Below, piece after piece: positions 1-5,127 of a stretch of 5,127 bases of DNA. Under the pieces are notes generated by a model. It had not been told where the DNA came from. It saw nothing but the letters and a program-made list of their open reading frames with translations, and did no database searches. The position numbers were made by a program, and so were the translations under genes. Source of the DNA: Anaerolineales bacterium UBA832 (lineage in GTDB: Bacteria > Chloroflexota > Anaerolineae > Anaerolineales > UBA11657). The first letter of the stretch is position 1. Each line of letters begins with the position of its first letter. The stretch is from NCBI GenBank assembly GCA_002296125.1, contig DBHI01000055.1, forward strand, positions 8,480 through 13,606, read 5' to 3'.

Positions 1-576
1 TACTGGGGAAAACCGGTACCAGGATTTGGTGATTACAATTCAAGGATACTTATTATAGGACTTGCTCCAGCAGCTCATGGAGCTAATCGCACAGGTAGAA
101 TGTTTACTGGTGATGGTGAAGATGGTATGGGATCATCAGATTTTCTAATATCTTCATTATATAGATCTGGGTATGCTAATCAACCTACTTCAAGATCTTC
201 AAGTGACGGATTGTTATTAAATGGTGTGTATCTAACATCTATTGTGAAATGTGCACCTCCTGCCAACAAACCCTTGAAAAGTGAGATTGAAAACTGCACA
301 CAATATTTGCACATGGAGTTAGATTTGTTAAAAAATCTGAAAGTAATAATAGCTTTAGGGAGATTATCATTTGTTCAGATATTAAAAGTTCTTGAAGAAC
401 GTGGAGCCTACATATCAAAACCTAGACCCAAATTTTCTCATGGTAACATCATTAATGTTGGAGATAAGTTTCCAGTTTTGATAACTTCTTATCATCCTAG
501 TCGTCTAAATACTCAGACCGGTCGACTTACGTCGGAAATGCTTGATCAAATAATGGACATTGTCACTAAAATTTAA
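1..576 (+). CDS. Uracil-DNA glycosylase, family 5 (UdgB type), C-terminal part
   Basis: Partial gene, open at the window start in frame 1, with 191 residues visible before a TAA stop. Family 5 enzymes remove uracil, and in characterised members other deaminated bases such as hypoxanthine, from DNA as the first step of base excision repair in the cytoplasm. The visible part holds the family's motif A, GLAPAAHGANRTGR followed by MFTGD (residues 20-38 of the fragment), which has no polar catalytic residue where family 1 has Asp; this is normal for family 5. The C-terminal active-site motif is YHPS (164-167), followed by the conserved stretch to TGRLT. Cys84 (KCAPPANKP) and Cys99 match the third and fourth ligands of the 4Fe-4S cluster. 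The first two ligands should lie upstream of the window, so perhaps 25-60 residues are missing. The ATG at 100 lies inside motif A and is not the true start. The gene converges on the aldo/keto reductase. Family assignment is confident; activity is inferred. Confidence 0.93.
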   Translation, partial: YWGKPVPGFGDYNSRILIIGLAPAAHGANRTGRMFTGDGEDGMGSSDFLISSLYRSGYANQPTSRSSSDGLLLNGVYLTSIVKCAPPANKPLKSEIENCTQYLHMELDLLKNLKVIIALGRLSFVQILKVLEERGAYISKPRPKFSHGNIINVGDKFPVLITSYHPSRLNTQTGRLTSEMLDQIMDIVTKI

Positions 577-636
577 ACTCAATTTATAACTAAATTAAGC
601 ATAGTTAACTTCATCGTTATATAGTTAATATGATTT
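577..636. other. Convergent intergenic spacer, no clear terminator
   Basis: Sixty very AT-rich bases separate the 3' ends of the glycosylase and the aldo/keto reductase. A bidirectional terminator would be expected here. The only complementarity I found is a 7-base pair of arms (AACTAAA at 588-594, TTTAGTT at 636-642) with a loop of about 41 bases and no G+C-rich stem, so I do not call a terminator. Confidence 0.5.
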
Positions 637-1599
637 TTAGTTATTTTTACTTACTTGATCAATTTGTTGTATTTCTGGACTCGTTAATTTTACGTGTATT
701 GAACCTACATTATCACGCAATTGATTTATTGTTCTAGGTCCAATAATTGGAGATGTGACTAACTGTTTTGATAAAAGCCAACTTAAGGCGATCTGTGAGA
801 CTGTTTTGTTGTGATCTAAAGCAATTGTAGATAAAGTATTAATTATTTCTAGGTTGTTTTTGGTAATGTATTTTCGTGTCTTACTAGCTCGTACGCTTTT
901 GGGTATTGGTTTATTTGAATGATATTTGCCAGTTAAAAAACCAGCTCCTAACGGGCTATATGGAGTTACTCCCAATTGGTATTGTTCACATGTTTGTTGT
1001 AAATGTTTTTCAAATTCTGATCTGTTTATTAGTGAATAGTGTGGTTGTATGCTTTGAAATCTGGCTAAATTATTAGTTTTGCTAGTTAACAATGCATCTA
1101 TTAATTGATTATTCGAATAATTTGAACAACCGATGTAACGGACTTTGCCTTGTTTGATGAGGTCATCCATCGCTGTAAGTGTTTCTTCGATGTCTGTGTT
1201 TTGATCTGGCCAATGAGCTTGATATAGGTCTATAGTTTCTATTTTTAGACGTTTTAATGAATCTTCAACTGCTTTCATTATATGATGTTTTCCGAGGCCT
1301 TGATTGTTGGGGTCTTGCCCTATTTGACCACGAACTTTAGTAGCAATAAAGTATTGGTCTCTAGGTGTATTAGTTTGAGATATCCAATTGCCTATTATAG
1401 ATTCCGATGTACCAGAGTCATTGTTTTCTATCCATTGGGAATATATATTGGCAGTGTCTATAAAGTTAATACCATTCTCTATGGCTTCAGATATAATATT
1501 AAAGGAGCCCTTTTGATTCACTGACCAACCAAACTGCATAGTTCCTAGGCATAATTCTGATACTTGCATTGTTGTTTTACCAAGAGTTTTGTATAGCAT
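637..1599 (-). CDS. Aldo/keto reductase, NADP-dependent oxidoreductase family
   Basis: Complete 320-residue protein of the aldo/keto reductase superfamily. This is a cytoplasmic TIM barrel that reduces aldehydes or ketones with NADPH; the true substrate cannot be read from sequence. The catalytic tetrad is intact: Asp48 and Tyr53 (NFIDTANIYSQW), Lys88 (IATKVRG) and His129 (LYQAHWPD). Other family landmarks are GCSNYS (157-162), the YSPLGAGFLTGKY segment (214-226) and the C-terminal cofactor-binding stretch IIGPRTINQLRDN (285-297). Length is typical for the bacterial Tas/YajO-like and auxin-induced-protein-like subgroup. The ATG start gives the normal N-terminus (MLYKTLGKTTMQVSELCLG), so the start is secure. 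I see no Shine-Dalgarno sequence in the bases before it. It is transcribed away from the crotonase/carboxylase genes and towards the glycosylase, so it is probably a single-gene unit with no shown link to acyl-CoA metabolism. Confidence 0.95.
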   Translation of the reverse strand: MLYKTLGKTTMQVSELCLGTMQFGWSVNQKGSFNIISEAIENGINFIDTANIYSQWIENNDSGTSESIIGNWISQTNTPRDQYFIATKVRGQIGQDPNNQGLGKHHIMKAVEDSLKRLKIETIDLYQAHWPDQNTDIEETLTAMDDLIKQGKVRYIGCSNYSNNQLIDALLTSKTNNLARFQSIQPHYSLINRSEFEKHLQQTCEQYQLGVTPYSPLGAGFLTGKYHSNKPIPKSVRASKTRKYITKNNLEIINTLSTIALDHNKTVSQIALSWLLSKQLVTSPIIGPRTINQLRDNVGSIHVKLTSPEIQQIDQVSKNN

Positions 1600-1634
1600 T
1601 TTATTGTTTGTTATTTGTTGATGTAACAGAGTTT

Positions 1635-1664
1635 ATCATGTTTGTGTTTGAATAATAGTATCAA
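1635..1664 (-). promoter_or_regulatory. Candidate promoter for the aldo/keto reductase gene
   Basis: On the minus strand, TTGATA (plus positions 1659-1664, five of six matches to TTGACA) is followed after 18 bases by CATGAT (1635-1640, four of six matches to TATAAT). This would start transcription about 30 bases before the ATG. In such AT-rich sequence a match of this quality can arise by chance, so the call is weak. Confidence 0.25.
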
Positions 1665-1711
1665 AGCATTTTATCTATTGTTGATTAATACTATATTTGT
1701 TAATATCTACA

Positions 1712-1720
1712 TGCTATAAT
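1712..1720 (+). promoter_or_regulatory. Extended -10 promoter element for the crotonase-like gene
   Basis: TGCTATAAT is a perfect extended -10 box (TGn followed by consensus TATAAT at 1715-1720), 84 bases before the ATG at 1805. No good -35 hexamer lies at 16-18 bases; TTGTTA at 1697-1702 is only 12 bases away, too close. Extended -10 promoters can work without a -35 box. Transcription would begin near 1727, leaving an untranslated leader of about 78 bases that contains the element at 1764-1783. Confidence 0.5.
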
Positions 1721-1763
1721 TTTTAGTATTATCAAAATATTGTTTGTTCATAACCCTATTGTT

Positions 1764-1783
1764 GTTAAGAGAATTGTGCTTTA
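1764..1783 (+). repeat. Upstream shared element, copy 1 (before the crotonase-like gene)
   Basis: This 20-base stretch (GTTAAGAGAATTGTGCTTTA) matches the stretch at 2685-2704 at 16 of 20 positions without gaps. It ends 21 bases before the ATG at 1805 and lies downstream of the predicted promoter, just ahead of the ribosome binding site. As a dyad it is weak: arms TTAAGAG and TGCTTTA around AATTG match at four of seven positions. It may be an operator or an mRNA leader element; function is inferred only from the repetition and placement. Confidence 0.4.
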
Positions 1784-1790
1784 CATACTA

Positions 1791-1797
1791 AGAGGAG
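1791..1797 (+). promoter_or_regulatory. Strong ribosome binding site of the crotonase-like gene
   Basis: AGAGGAG lies seven bases before the ATG at 1805. It is the only strong Shine-Dalgarno sequence before a start in this window and fixes the start of this gene. The two genes that follow have weak or no such site. Confidence 0.8.
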
Positions 1798-1804
1798 TTG
1801 TCTA

Positions 1805-2611
1805 ATGAATGAAATACAACAACATAAATATCAGTATATAGATGTGGATGTGTCAAACAAAATTGTTTGTGTCACAATGAATGTGCCTGATAAGCGAAAT
1901 GCTCTTTCCATTGCTCATATGGAGGAATTAACACATTGTTTTAAACTTATAGGAAGTGATAAGAGTTTGTCTGTCATAATATTAAAGGGAAATGGACCAT
2001 CTTTTTGTGCAGGACATGATTTAAAGGAGCTTGTTGGTAAATCTTTGAGTTTTTATAATAAGGTATTTGAAGTTTGTACTAATATGATGAATACTATACA
2101 GAAGATTCCTCAGCCAGTTATTGCACAAGTGCAAGGGACTGCTACTGCTGCAGGATGTCAGCTTGTAGCTACTTGTGATCTTGCTATTGCTTCTGAGGAA
2201 GCTAAATTTGCTACACCAGGTGTTTTAATTGGACTATTTTGTTCTACACCAATGGTTGCTACGAGCCGTAACATTCATCGAAAAAAAATGATGGAAATGT
2301 TGTTGACAGGTGAATCTATATCAGCGAATGAAGCTTTGGTTTGTGGTCTAGTGAATTATGTTGTAAGTGCAGTTGATTTAAATAGTTCATGTATAGAGCT
2401 TGCGGAACGAATCTCAAATCATAGTGCTCTTGTTGTTGGTATTGGTAAGGAGGCATTTTATAATCAATTAGATATGGCTCAGAAAGAGGCATATCTATAT
2501 GCACAGAAAATTATGGTAGAGAATGCAGGTTATTTAGATGCTCAAGAAGGTATCTGTGCCTTTTTAGAGAAACGACAACCTGAGTGGCAACAAGCAGACC
2601 AAATAGAGTAG
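1805..2611 (+). CDS. Enoyl-CoA hydratase/isomerase family protein, ECHDC3-like
   Basis: Complete 268-residue protein with the crotonase fold, which binds acyl-CoA thioesters and stabilises an enolate in an oxyanion hole. The closest family I recognise is ECHDC3: it shares AGHDLKEL (69-76), the TATAAGCQLVATCDLA segment (112-127), FATPGVLIGLFCSTPM (135-150), EMLLTGE (164-170) and a C-terminal QEGICAFLEKR (247-257). Oxyanion-hole residues are expected around 69-70 and 116-117. The two glutamates used by classical enoyl-CoA hydratases (Glu144 and Glu164 in the rat enzyme) align by motif with Gln119 and Gly139 here, so ordinary hydration of enoyl-CoA is doubtful. Such substitution is characteristic of the ECHDC3 group, whose reaction is not well settled. 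The start is set by the AGAGGAG site. It lies 117 bases before the carboxyltransferase gene on the same strand and shares an upstream element with it, suggesting a role in the same acyl-CoA metabolism. The stop codon TAG lies in the loop of a possible hairpin. Confidence 0.92.
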   Translation: MNEIQQHKYQYIDVDVSNKIVCVTMNVPDKRNALSIAHMEELTHCFKLIGSDKSLSVIILKGNGPSFCAGHDLKELVGKSLSFYNKVFEVCTNMMNTIQKIPQPVIAQVQGTATAAGCQLVATCDLAIASEEAKFATPGVLIGLFCSTPMVATSRNIHRKKMMEMLLTGESISANEALVCGLVNYVVSAVDLNSSCIELAERISNHSALVVGIGKEAFYNQLDMAQKEAYLYAQKIMVENAGYLDAQEGICAFLEKRQPEWQQADQIE

Positions 2612-2643
2612 AATTTGTAGTCTGTTTAGCAGTTTGTTTTTTT
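2592..2643 (+). terminator. Possible intrinsic terminator or attenuator overlapping the stop codon
   Basis: The arms 2592-2604 (AAGCAGACCAAAT) and 2613-2627 (ATTTGTAGTCTGTTT) can pair over 13 base pairs, one of them G-U, with a two-base bulge (TA at 2618-2619). The eight-base loop, 2605-2612, contains the TAG stop codon at 2609-2611. A T-rich stretch follows, with seven T at 2637-2643. The T-run begins about nine bases after the stem and the stem is rich in A-U pairs, so termination would be leaky at best. If real, it would reduce read-through from the crotonase-like gene into the carboxylase genes. Confidence 0.35.
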
Positions 2644-2684
2644 GTATTAGGGAATTAATGCGTAACTTAGTAGATTTTGTTAGT

Positions 2685-2704
2685 GTTAAACAAATTGTGC
2701 TTAA
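2685..2704 (+). repeat. Upstream shared element, copy 2 (before the carboxyltransferase gene), near-palindromic
   Basis: This stretch (GTTAAACAAATTGTGCTTAA) matches copy 1 at 1764-1783 at 16 of 20 positions. It contains a near-perfect dyad: TTAAACA (2686-2692) and TGCTTAA (2698-2704) are complementary at six of seven positions around AATTG. It ends 24 bases before the ATG at 2729, almost the same placement as copy 1. A dimeric regulator's operator would look like this. A small mRNA hairpin is the alternative reading. Confidence 0.45.
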
Positions 2705-2728
2705 ATGTTAATTTATGGTGATTAATTG

Positions 2729-4279
2729 ATGAATAATAAAACATTGATAGATAAACTACGTTTGTTAAAAAAAGATGCACTTATTGGTGGGGGTGAAGAT
2801 CGAATAAAAAAACAACATGAAGCGGGAAAGCTAACAGCAAGAGAAAGAATTGACTTGTTGCTAGACAAAGACTCATTTCATGAAACAGATATGTTTGTTA
2901 CACATAGATCTACTGATTTTGGTATGGAAAAGAAGAAGATTCTAGGAGATAGTGTTGTGACTGGGTGGGGGACTATTGAAGGCCGTCTTGTTTATGTTTT
3001 TTCCCAAGATTTTACAGTATTTGGAGGATCACTTTCACAGGTCCATTCTGAGAAAATATGTAAGATTGTTGATATGGCTATGAAGAATGGAGCTCCTTTA
3101 ATTGGTTTGAATGATTCAGGTGGTGCTCGTATACAGGAAGGAGTAGTATCCTTGGGTGGATATGCTGATATTTTTCTGCGAAATACACTCGCTTCGGGAG
3201 TTATTCCACAAATCAGTGCTATTATGGGTCCATGTGCTGGAGGAGCTGTATATTCACCAGCTCTTACTGACCTGATATTCATGGTAAAAAATTCGTCTTA
3301 TATGTTTGTTACAGGTCCGGATGTCGTGAAAACAGTTACACATGAGGATGTTTCTTTTGAAGAATTAGGTGGTTCTAGTGTTCATGCTGAAATTTCTGGA
3401 GTGTGTCATTATGTTGCAGAATCAGAAGCTGATTGTTTGTTCTTGATCAGGGTTTTACTTGGTTATTTACCTCAGAACAATATGGAGGATCCTTTGTTTG
3501 TCGATACTAATGACGATCCTTTGAGAAGTGAAACTGCTTTAGATAATATTGTGCCTGAAAATGCTAATAAACCATATAATGTTAAAGATGTTATTAGACT
3601 TATTGTGGATGAGGCTAATTTTTTTGAGATTCATGCAGGATTTGCTCAAAACATTGTGGTTGGTTTCGCAAGACTAGGTGGTCATAGCGTTGGGATTGTA
3701 GCTAATCAACCAGCACATTTAGCAGGTGTGATAGATATAGACGCATCTGACAAGGCTAGTCGCTTTGTTCGTTTTTGTGATTCTTTTAACATACCACTTG
3801 TTACTTTTGTTGATGTACCAGGATTTTTACCTGGAACAGCACAAGAACATGGAGGTATTATTAGAGCTGGAGCGAAATTATTGTATGCTTTTTGTGAAGC
3901 TACAGTACCTAAAATTACAGTAATTATGCGCAAAGCATATGGCGGTGCTTATGATGTGATGAACAGTAAGCATATTCGTGCTGATGTTAATTTAGCTTGG
4001 CCATCTGCAGAAATAGCCGTGATGGGTCCAGAAGGCGCAGTTAACATTATATTCAGGAAAGAATTATCTGAGTCTGAAGATATAGATGAAACTAGAAAAA
4101 AATTAGTTGATGAATATAGAGAAACTTTTGCCAATCCTTATGTTGCTGCATCGAGAGGGTATGTTGATGATGTAATTGAACCTCATGAGACTCGACCGCG
4201 TTTGATAAATGCACTAGAAATGCTTTCAAACAAGCGTGATACAAATCCAGCCAAAAAACATGGCAATATTCCATTGTAA
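2729..4279 (+). CDS. pccB: Acyl-CoA carboxylase carboxyltransferase (beta) subunit, probably propionyl-CoA carboxylase
   Basis: Complete 516-residue carboxyltransferase, the usual length for PccB. It moves the carboxyl group from carboxybiotin to an acyl-CoA, most likely turning propionyl-CoA into methylmalonyl-CoA in the cytoplasm, as the hexameric core of an alpha6-beta6 complex. The N-terminal crotonase-like half has the acyl-CoA motifs NDSGGARIQEG (128-138) and GPCAGGAVYSPA (167-178). The C-terminal half has the biotin-side motifs PGFLPGTAQEHGG (364-376) and AYGGAYDVM (403-411). Asp409 in the latter corresponds, as I recall, to the residue that favours propionyl- over acetyl-CoA in actinobacterial enzymes. 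The tail KKHGNIPL is typical of the family. ATG at 2729 is preferred; an in-frame TTG directly before it (2726) would add one residue, and TAA at 2723 rules out anything longer. The ribosome binding site is weak (GGTG at 2717-2720). Methylmalonyl-CoA decarboxylase alpha subunits look similar, but the adjoining biotin carboxylase favours a carboxylase. Confidence 0.93.
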   Translation: MNNKTLIDKLRLLKKDALIGGGEDRIKKQHEAGKLTARERIDLLLDKDSFHETDMFVTHRSTDFGMEKKKILGDSVVTGWGTIEGRLVYVFSQDFTVFGGSLSQVHSEKICKIVDMAMKNGAPLIGLNDSGGARIQEGVVSLGGYADIFLRNTLASGVIPQISAIMGPCAGGAVYSPALTDLIFMVKNSSYMFVTGPDVVKTVTHEDVSFEELGGSSVHAEISGVCHYVAESEADCLFLIRVLLGYLPQNNMEDPLFVDTNDDPLRSETALDNIVPENANKPYNVKDVIRLIVDEANFFEIHAGFAQNIVVGFARLGGHSVGIVANQPAHLAGVIDIDASDKASRFVRFCDSFNIPLVTFVDVPGFLPGTAQEHGGIIRAGAKLLYAFCEATVPKITVIMRKAYGGAYDVMNSKHIRADVNLAWPSAEIAVMGPEGAVNIIFRKELSESEDIDETRKKLVDEYRETFANPYVAASRGYVDDVIEPHETRPRLINALEMLSNKRDTNPAKKHGNIPL

Positions 4280-4285
4280 TTTACT

Positions 4286-5127
4286 ATGTTTAAAAAAGTA
4301 TTGATAGCTAATCGTGGAGAAATTGCAGTACGTATTATACGAGCTTGTCAAGAATTAGGTTTAGGTACTGTTGCTGTATTTTCTGAATCTGATCGACATG
4401 CAATGCATGTTTATTATGCTGATGAAGCATATTTAATTGGTAAGGCGCAGGCTAAGGAGTCATATCTTAATATTGATAAGATCTTGCAAGTAGCAAAAAT
4501 GTCTTCAGTTGATGCTATTCATCCTGGGTATGGATTTTTAGCAGAAAATCATGAGTTTGCTAGAGAGTGTATCAATGCAGGATTTATTTTTATTGGACCT
4601 AGCCCTAAATCTATTGCGTCAATGGGTGATAAGATTGTTGCTAGAAATATTATGAGGAAGGCAGGTATTCCTGTTGTACCAGGTACTGAAGAGAAAGGTG
4701 ATTTAACAGATGATGAAATACTTGCTATAGCTCCAAGTGTAGGATTTCCTCTTATGATCAAATCAGCTGCTGGTGGTGGAGGTAAGGGAATGCGGTTGAT
4801 AAATAATCTTGATGCTCTGCAGAGTGGTTTGTCAGAAGCCCGACGAGAATCTGAATCCGCCTTTGGCAATGGTAGTGTGTATCTGGAAAGATTTATTAGT
4901 GGCGCTCGTCATATTGAGTTTCAAGTATTGGCTGATCAACATGGTAATATCATTCATTTGGGAGAAAGGGAATGTTCAATTCAGAGAAGACATCAGAAGT
5001 TATTGGAAGAAGCACCTGCAATTACATTTTCGGATGATGCTCACTTACGTGAGGAAATGGGAAGAATTGCGTGTCGGGTTGCTGATTCTGTTGACTATGT
5101 AAATGCTGGTACTGTTGAGTTTTTATT
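4286..5127 (+). CDS. Biotin carboxylase, N-terminal part (alpha subunit of propionyl-CoA carboxylase or AccC-like)
   Basis: Partial gene running off the right edge; 280 residues are visible. Biotin carboxylase uses ATP and bicarbonate to carboxylate biotin on its carrier protein or domain. Visible are the N-terminal Rossmann-like domain (KKVLIANRGEIAVRIIRAC, 3-21), HPGYGFLAEN (79-88), Lys116 and Lys159 for ATP binding, the glycine-rich ATP-grasp loop SAAGGGGKGM (160-169), Glu201 and His209, the GERECSIQRRHQK segment (226-238) with Cys230 and Lys238, and AGTVEF (274-279). These residues fall at nearly the same numbers as in E. coli AccC. The ATG at 4286 is six bases after the stop of the carboxyltransferase gene. 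No Shine-Dalgarno sequence is visible, so translation is probably coupled and the two form an operon. The neighbour makes a PccA role likely, but the biotin-carrier domain that separates PccA (about 660 residues) from AccC (about 450) lies outside the window, so I leave the symbol empty. Confidence 0.93.
   Translation, partial: MFKKVLIANRGEIAVRIIRACQELGLGTVAVFSESDRHAMHVYYADEAYLIGKAQAKESYLNIDKILQVAKMSSVDAIHPGYGFLAENHEFARECINAGFIFIGPSPKSIASMGDKIVARNIMRKAGIPVVPGTEEKGDLTDDEILAIAPSVGFPLMIKSAAGGGGKGMRLINNLDALQSGLSEARRESESAFGNGSVYLERFISGARHIEFQVLADQHGNIIHLGERECSIQRRHQKLLEEAPAITFSDDAHLREEMGRIACRVADSVDYVNAGTVEFL

Noticed and set aside
595..601. TTAAGCA, which matches an idealised half-site of the shared element
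   Set aside because: There is no second half-site at the right spacing, it lies at the 3' ends of two genes, and a seven-base match in AT-rich DNA is expected by chance.
588..642. Inverted arms AACTAAA / TTTAGTT between the convergent genes
   Set aside because: The arms are seven bases, nearly all A-T, with a loop of about 41 bases, so a stable terminator hairpin is unlikely.
1282..1524. Plus-strand open frame of 80 codons inside the aldo/keto reductase
   Set aside because: It lies wholly antisense to a gene with an intact catalytic tetrad and shows no recognisable domain. The same applies to the minus-strand frames at 2316-2504, 2992-3282, 3706-3933, 3949-4134, 4092-4274 and 4549-4869.
2281..2288. 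Run of eight A in the crotonase-like gene, a possible slippage site
   Set aside because: The run encodes the expected Arg-Lys-Lys-Met segment in frame and the gene is full length. Such runs are common in AT-rich genes and nothing indicates programmed slippage.
2642..2670. Possible separate promoter before the carboxyltransferase gene (TTGTAT with TAACTT)
   Set aside because: The spacing is 15 bases and the second hexamer matches TATAAT poorly, so I could not support a promoter call.
4809..5102. Plus-strand open frame of 97 codons in another frame of the biotin carboxylase gene
   Set aside because: The frame starting at 4286 encodes an unbroken biotin carboxylase with all expected motifs across this stretch, so the other frame is a shadow.

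Overview
This is an AT-rich window (roughly one third G+C by eye) of ordinary, compact bacterial chromosome. It holds five protein-coding genes, two of them cut by the window edges. I see no RNA genes, insertion sequences, CRISPR arrays or phage genes. The gene content (family 5 uracil-DNA glycosylase, an ECHDC3-type enoyl-CoA hydratase relative, and propionyl-CoA carboxylase subunits side by side) would fit an AT-rich proteobacterium, perhaps an alphaproteobacterium. That placement is inference from family resemblance, not a measured result.

Layout: (1) 1-576, plus strand: the C-terminal 191 residues of a family 5 (UdgB-type) uracil-DNA glycosylase. (2) 577-636: a 60-base gap between convergent genes. 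(3) 637-1599, minus strand: a complete aldo/keto reductase. (4) 1600-1804: a divergent intergenic region. It carries a good extended -10 promoter and a strong ribosome binding site for the plus-strand genes, and a weak candidate promoter for the reductase. (5) 1805-2611, plus: a complete crotonase-fold protein of the ECHDC3 type that lacks both classical catalytic glutamates. (6) 2612-2728: a spacer following an imperfect hairpin and T-run. (7) 2729-4279, plus: a complete acyl-CoA carboxylase beta subunit (carboxyltransferase), most like propionyl-CoA carboxylase PccB. (8) 4286 to the window end, plus: the N-terminal 280 residues of a biotin carboxylase (PccA/AccC type), six bases after the carboxyltransferase.

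The last two genes form a clear functional pair: the biotin carboxylase carboxylates biotin on a carrier domain, and the beta subunit transfers the carboxyl group to an acyl-CoA, most likely propionyl-CoA to methylmalonyl-CoA. The crotonase-like gene upstream is probably co-regulated. A similar 20-base element (16 of 20 identical) sits just before the start of both it and the carboxyltransferase gene. In the second copy it forms a near-palindrome with 7-base arms around AATTG. This shared element is the least expected signal in the window. Nothing here amounts to a clearly new biological system.
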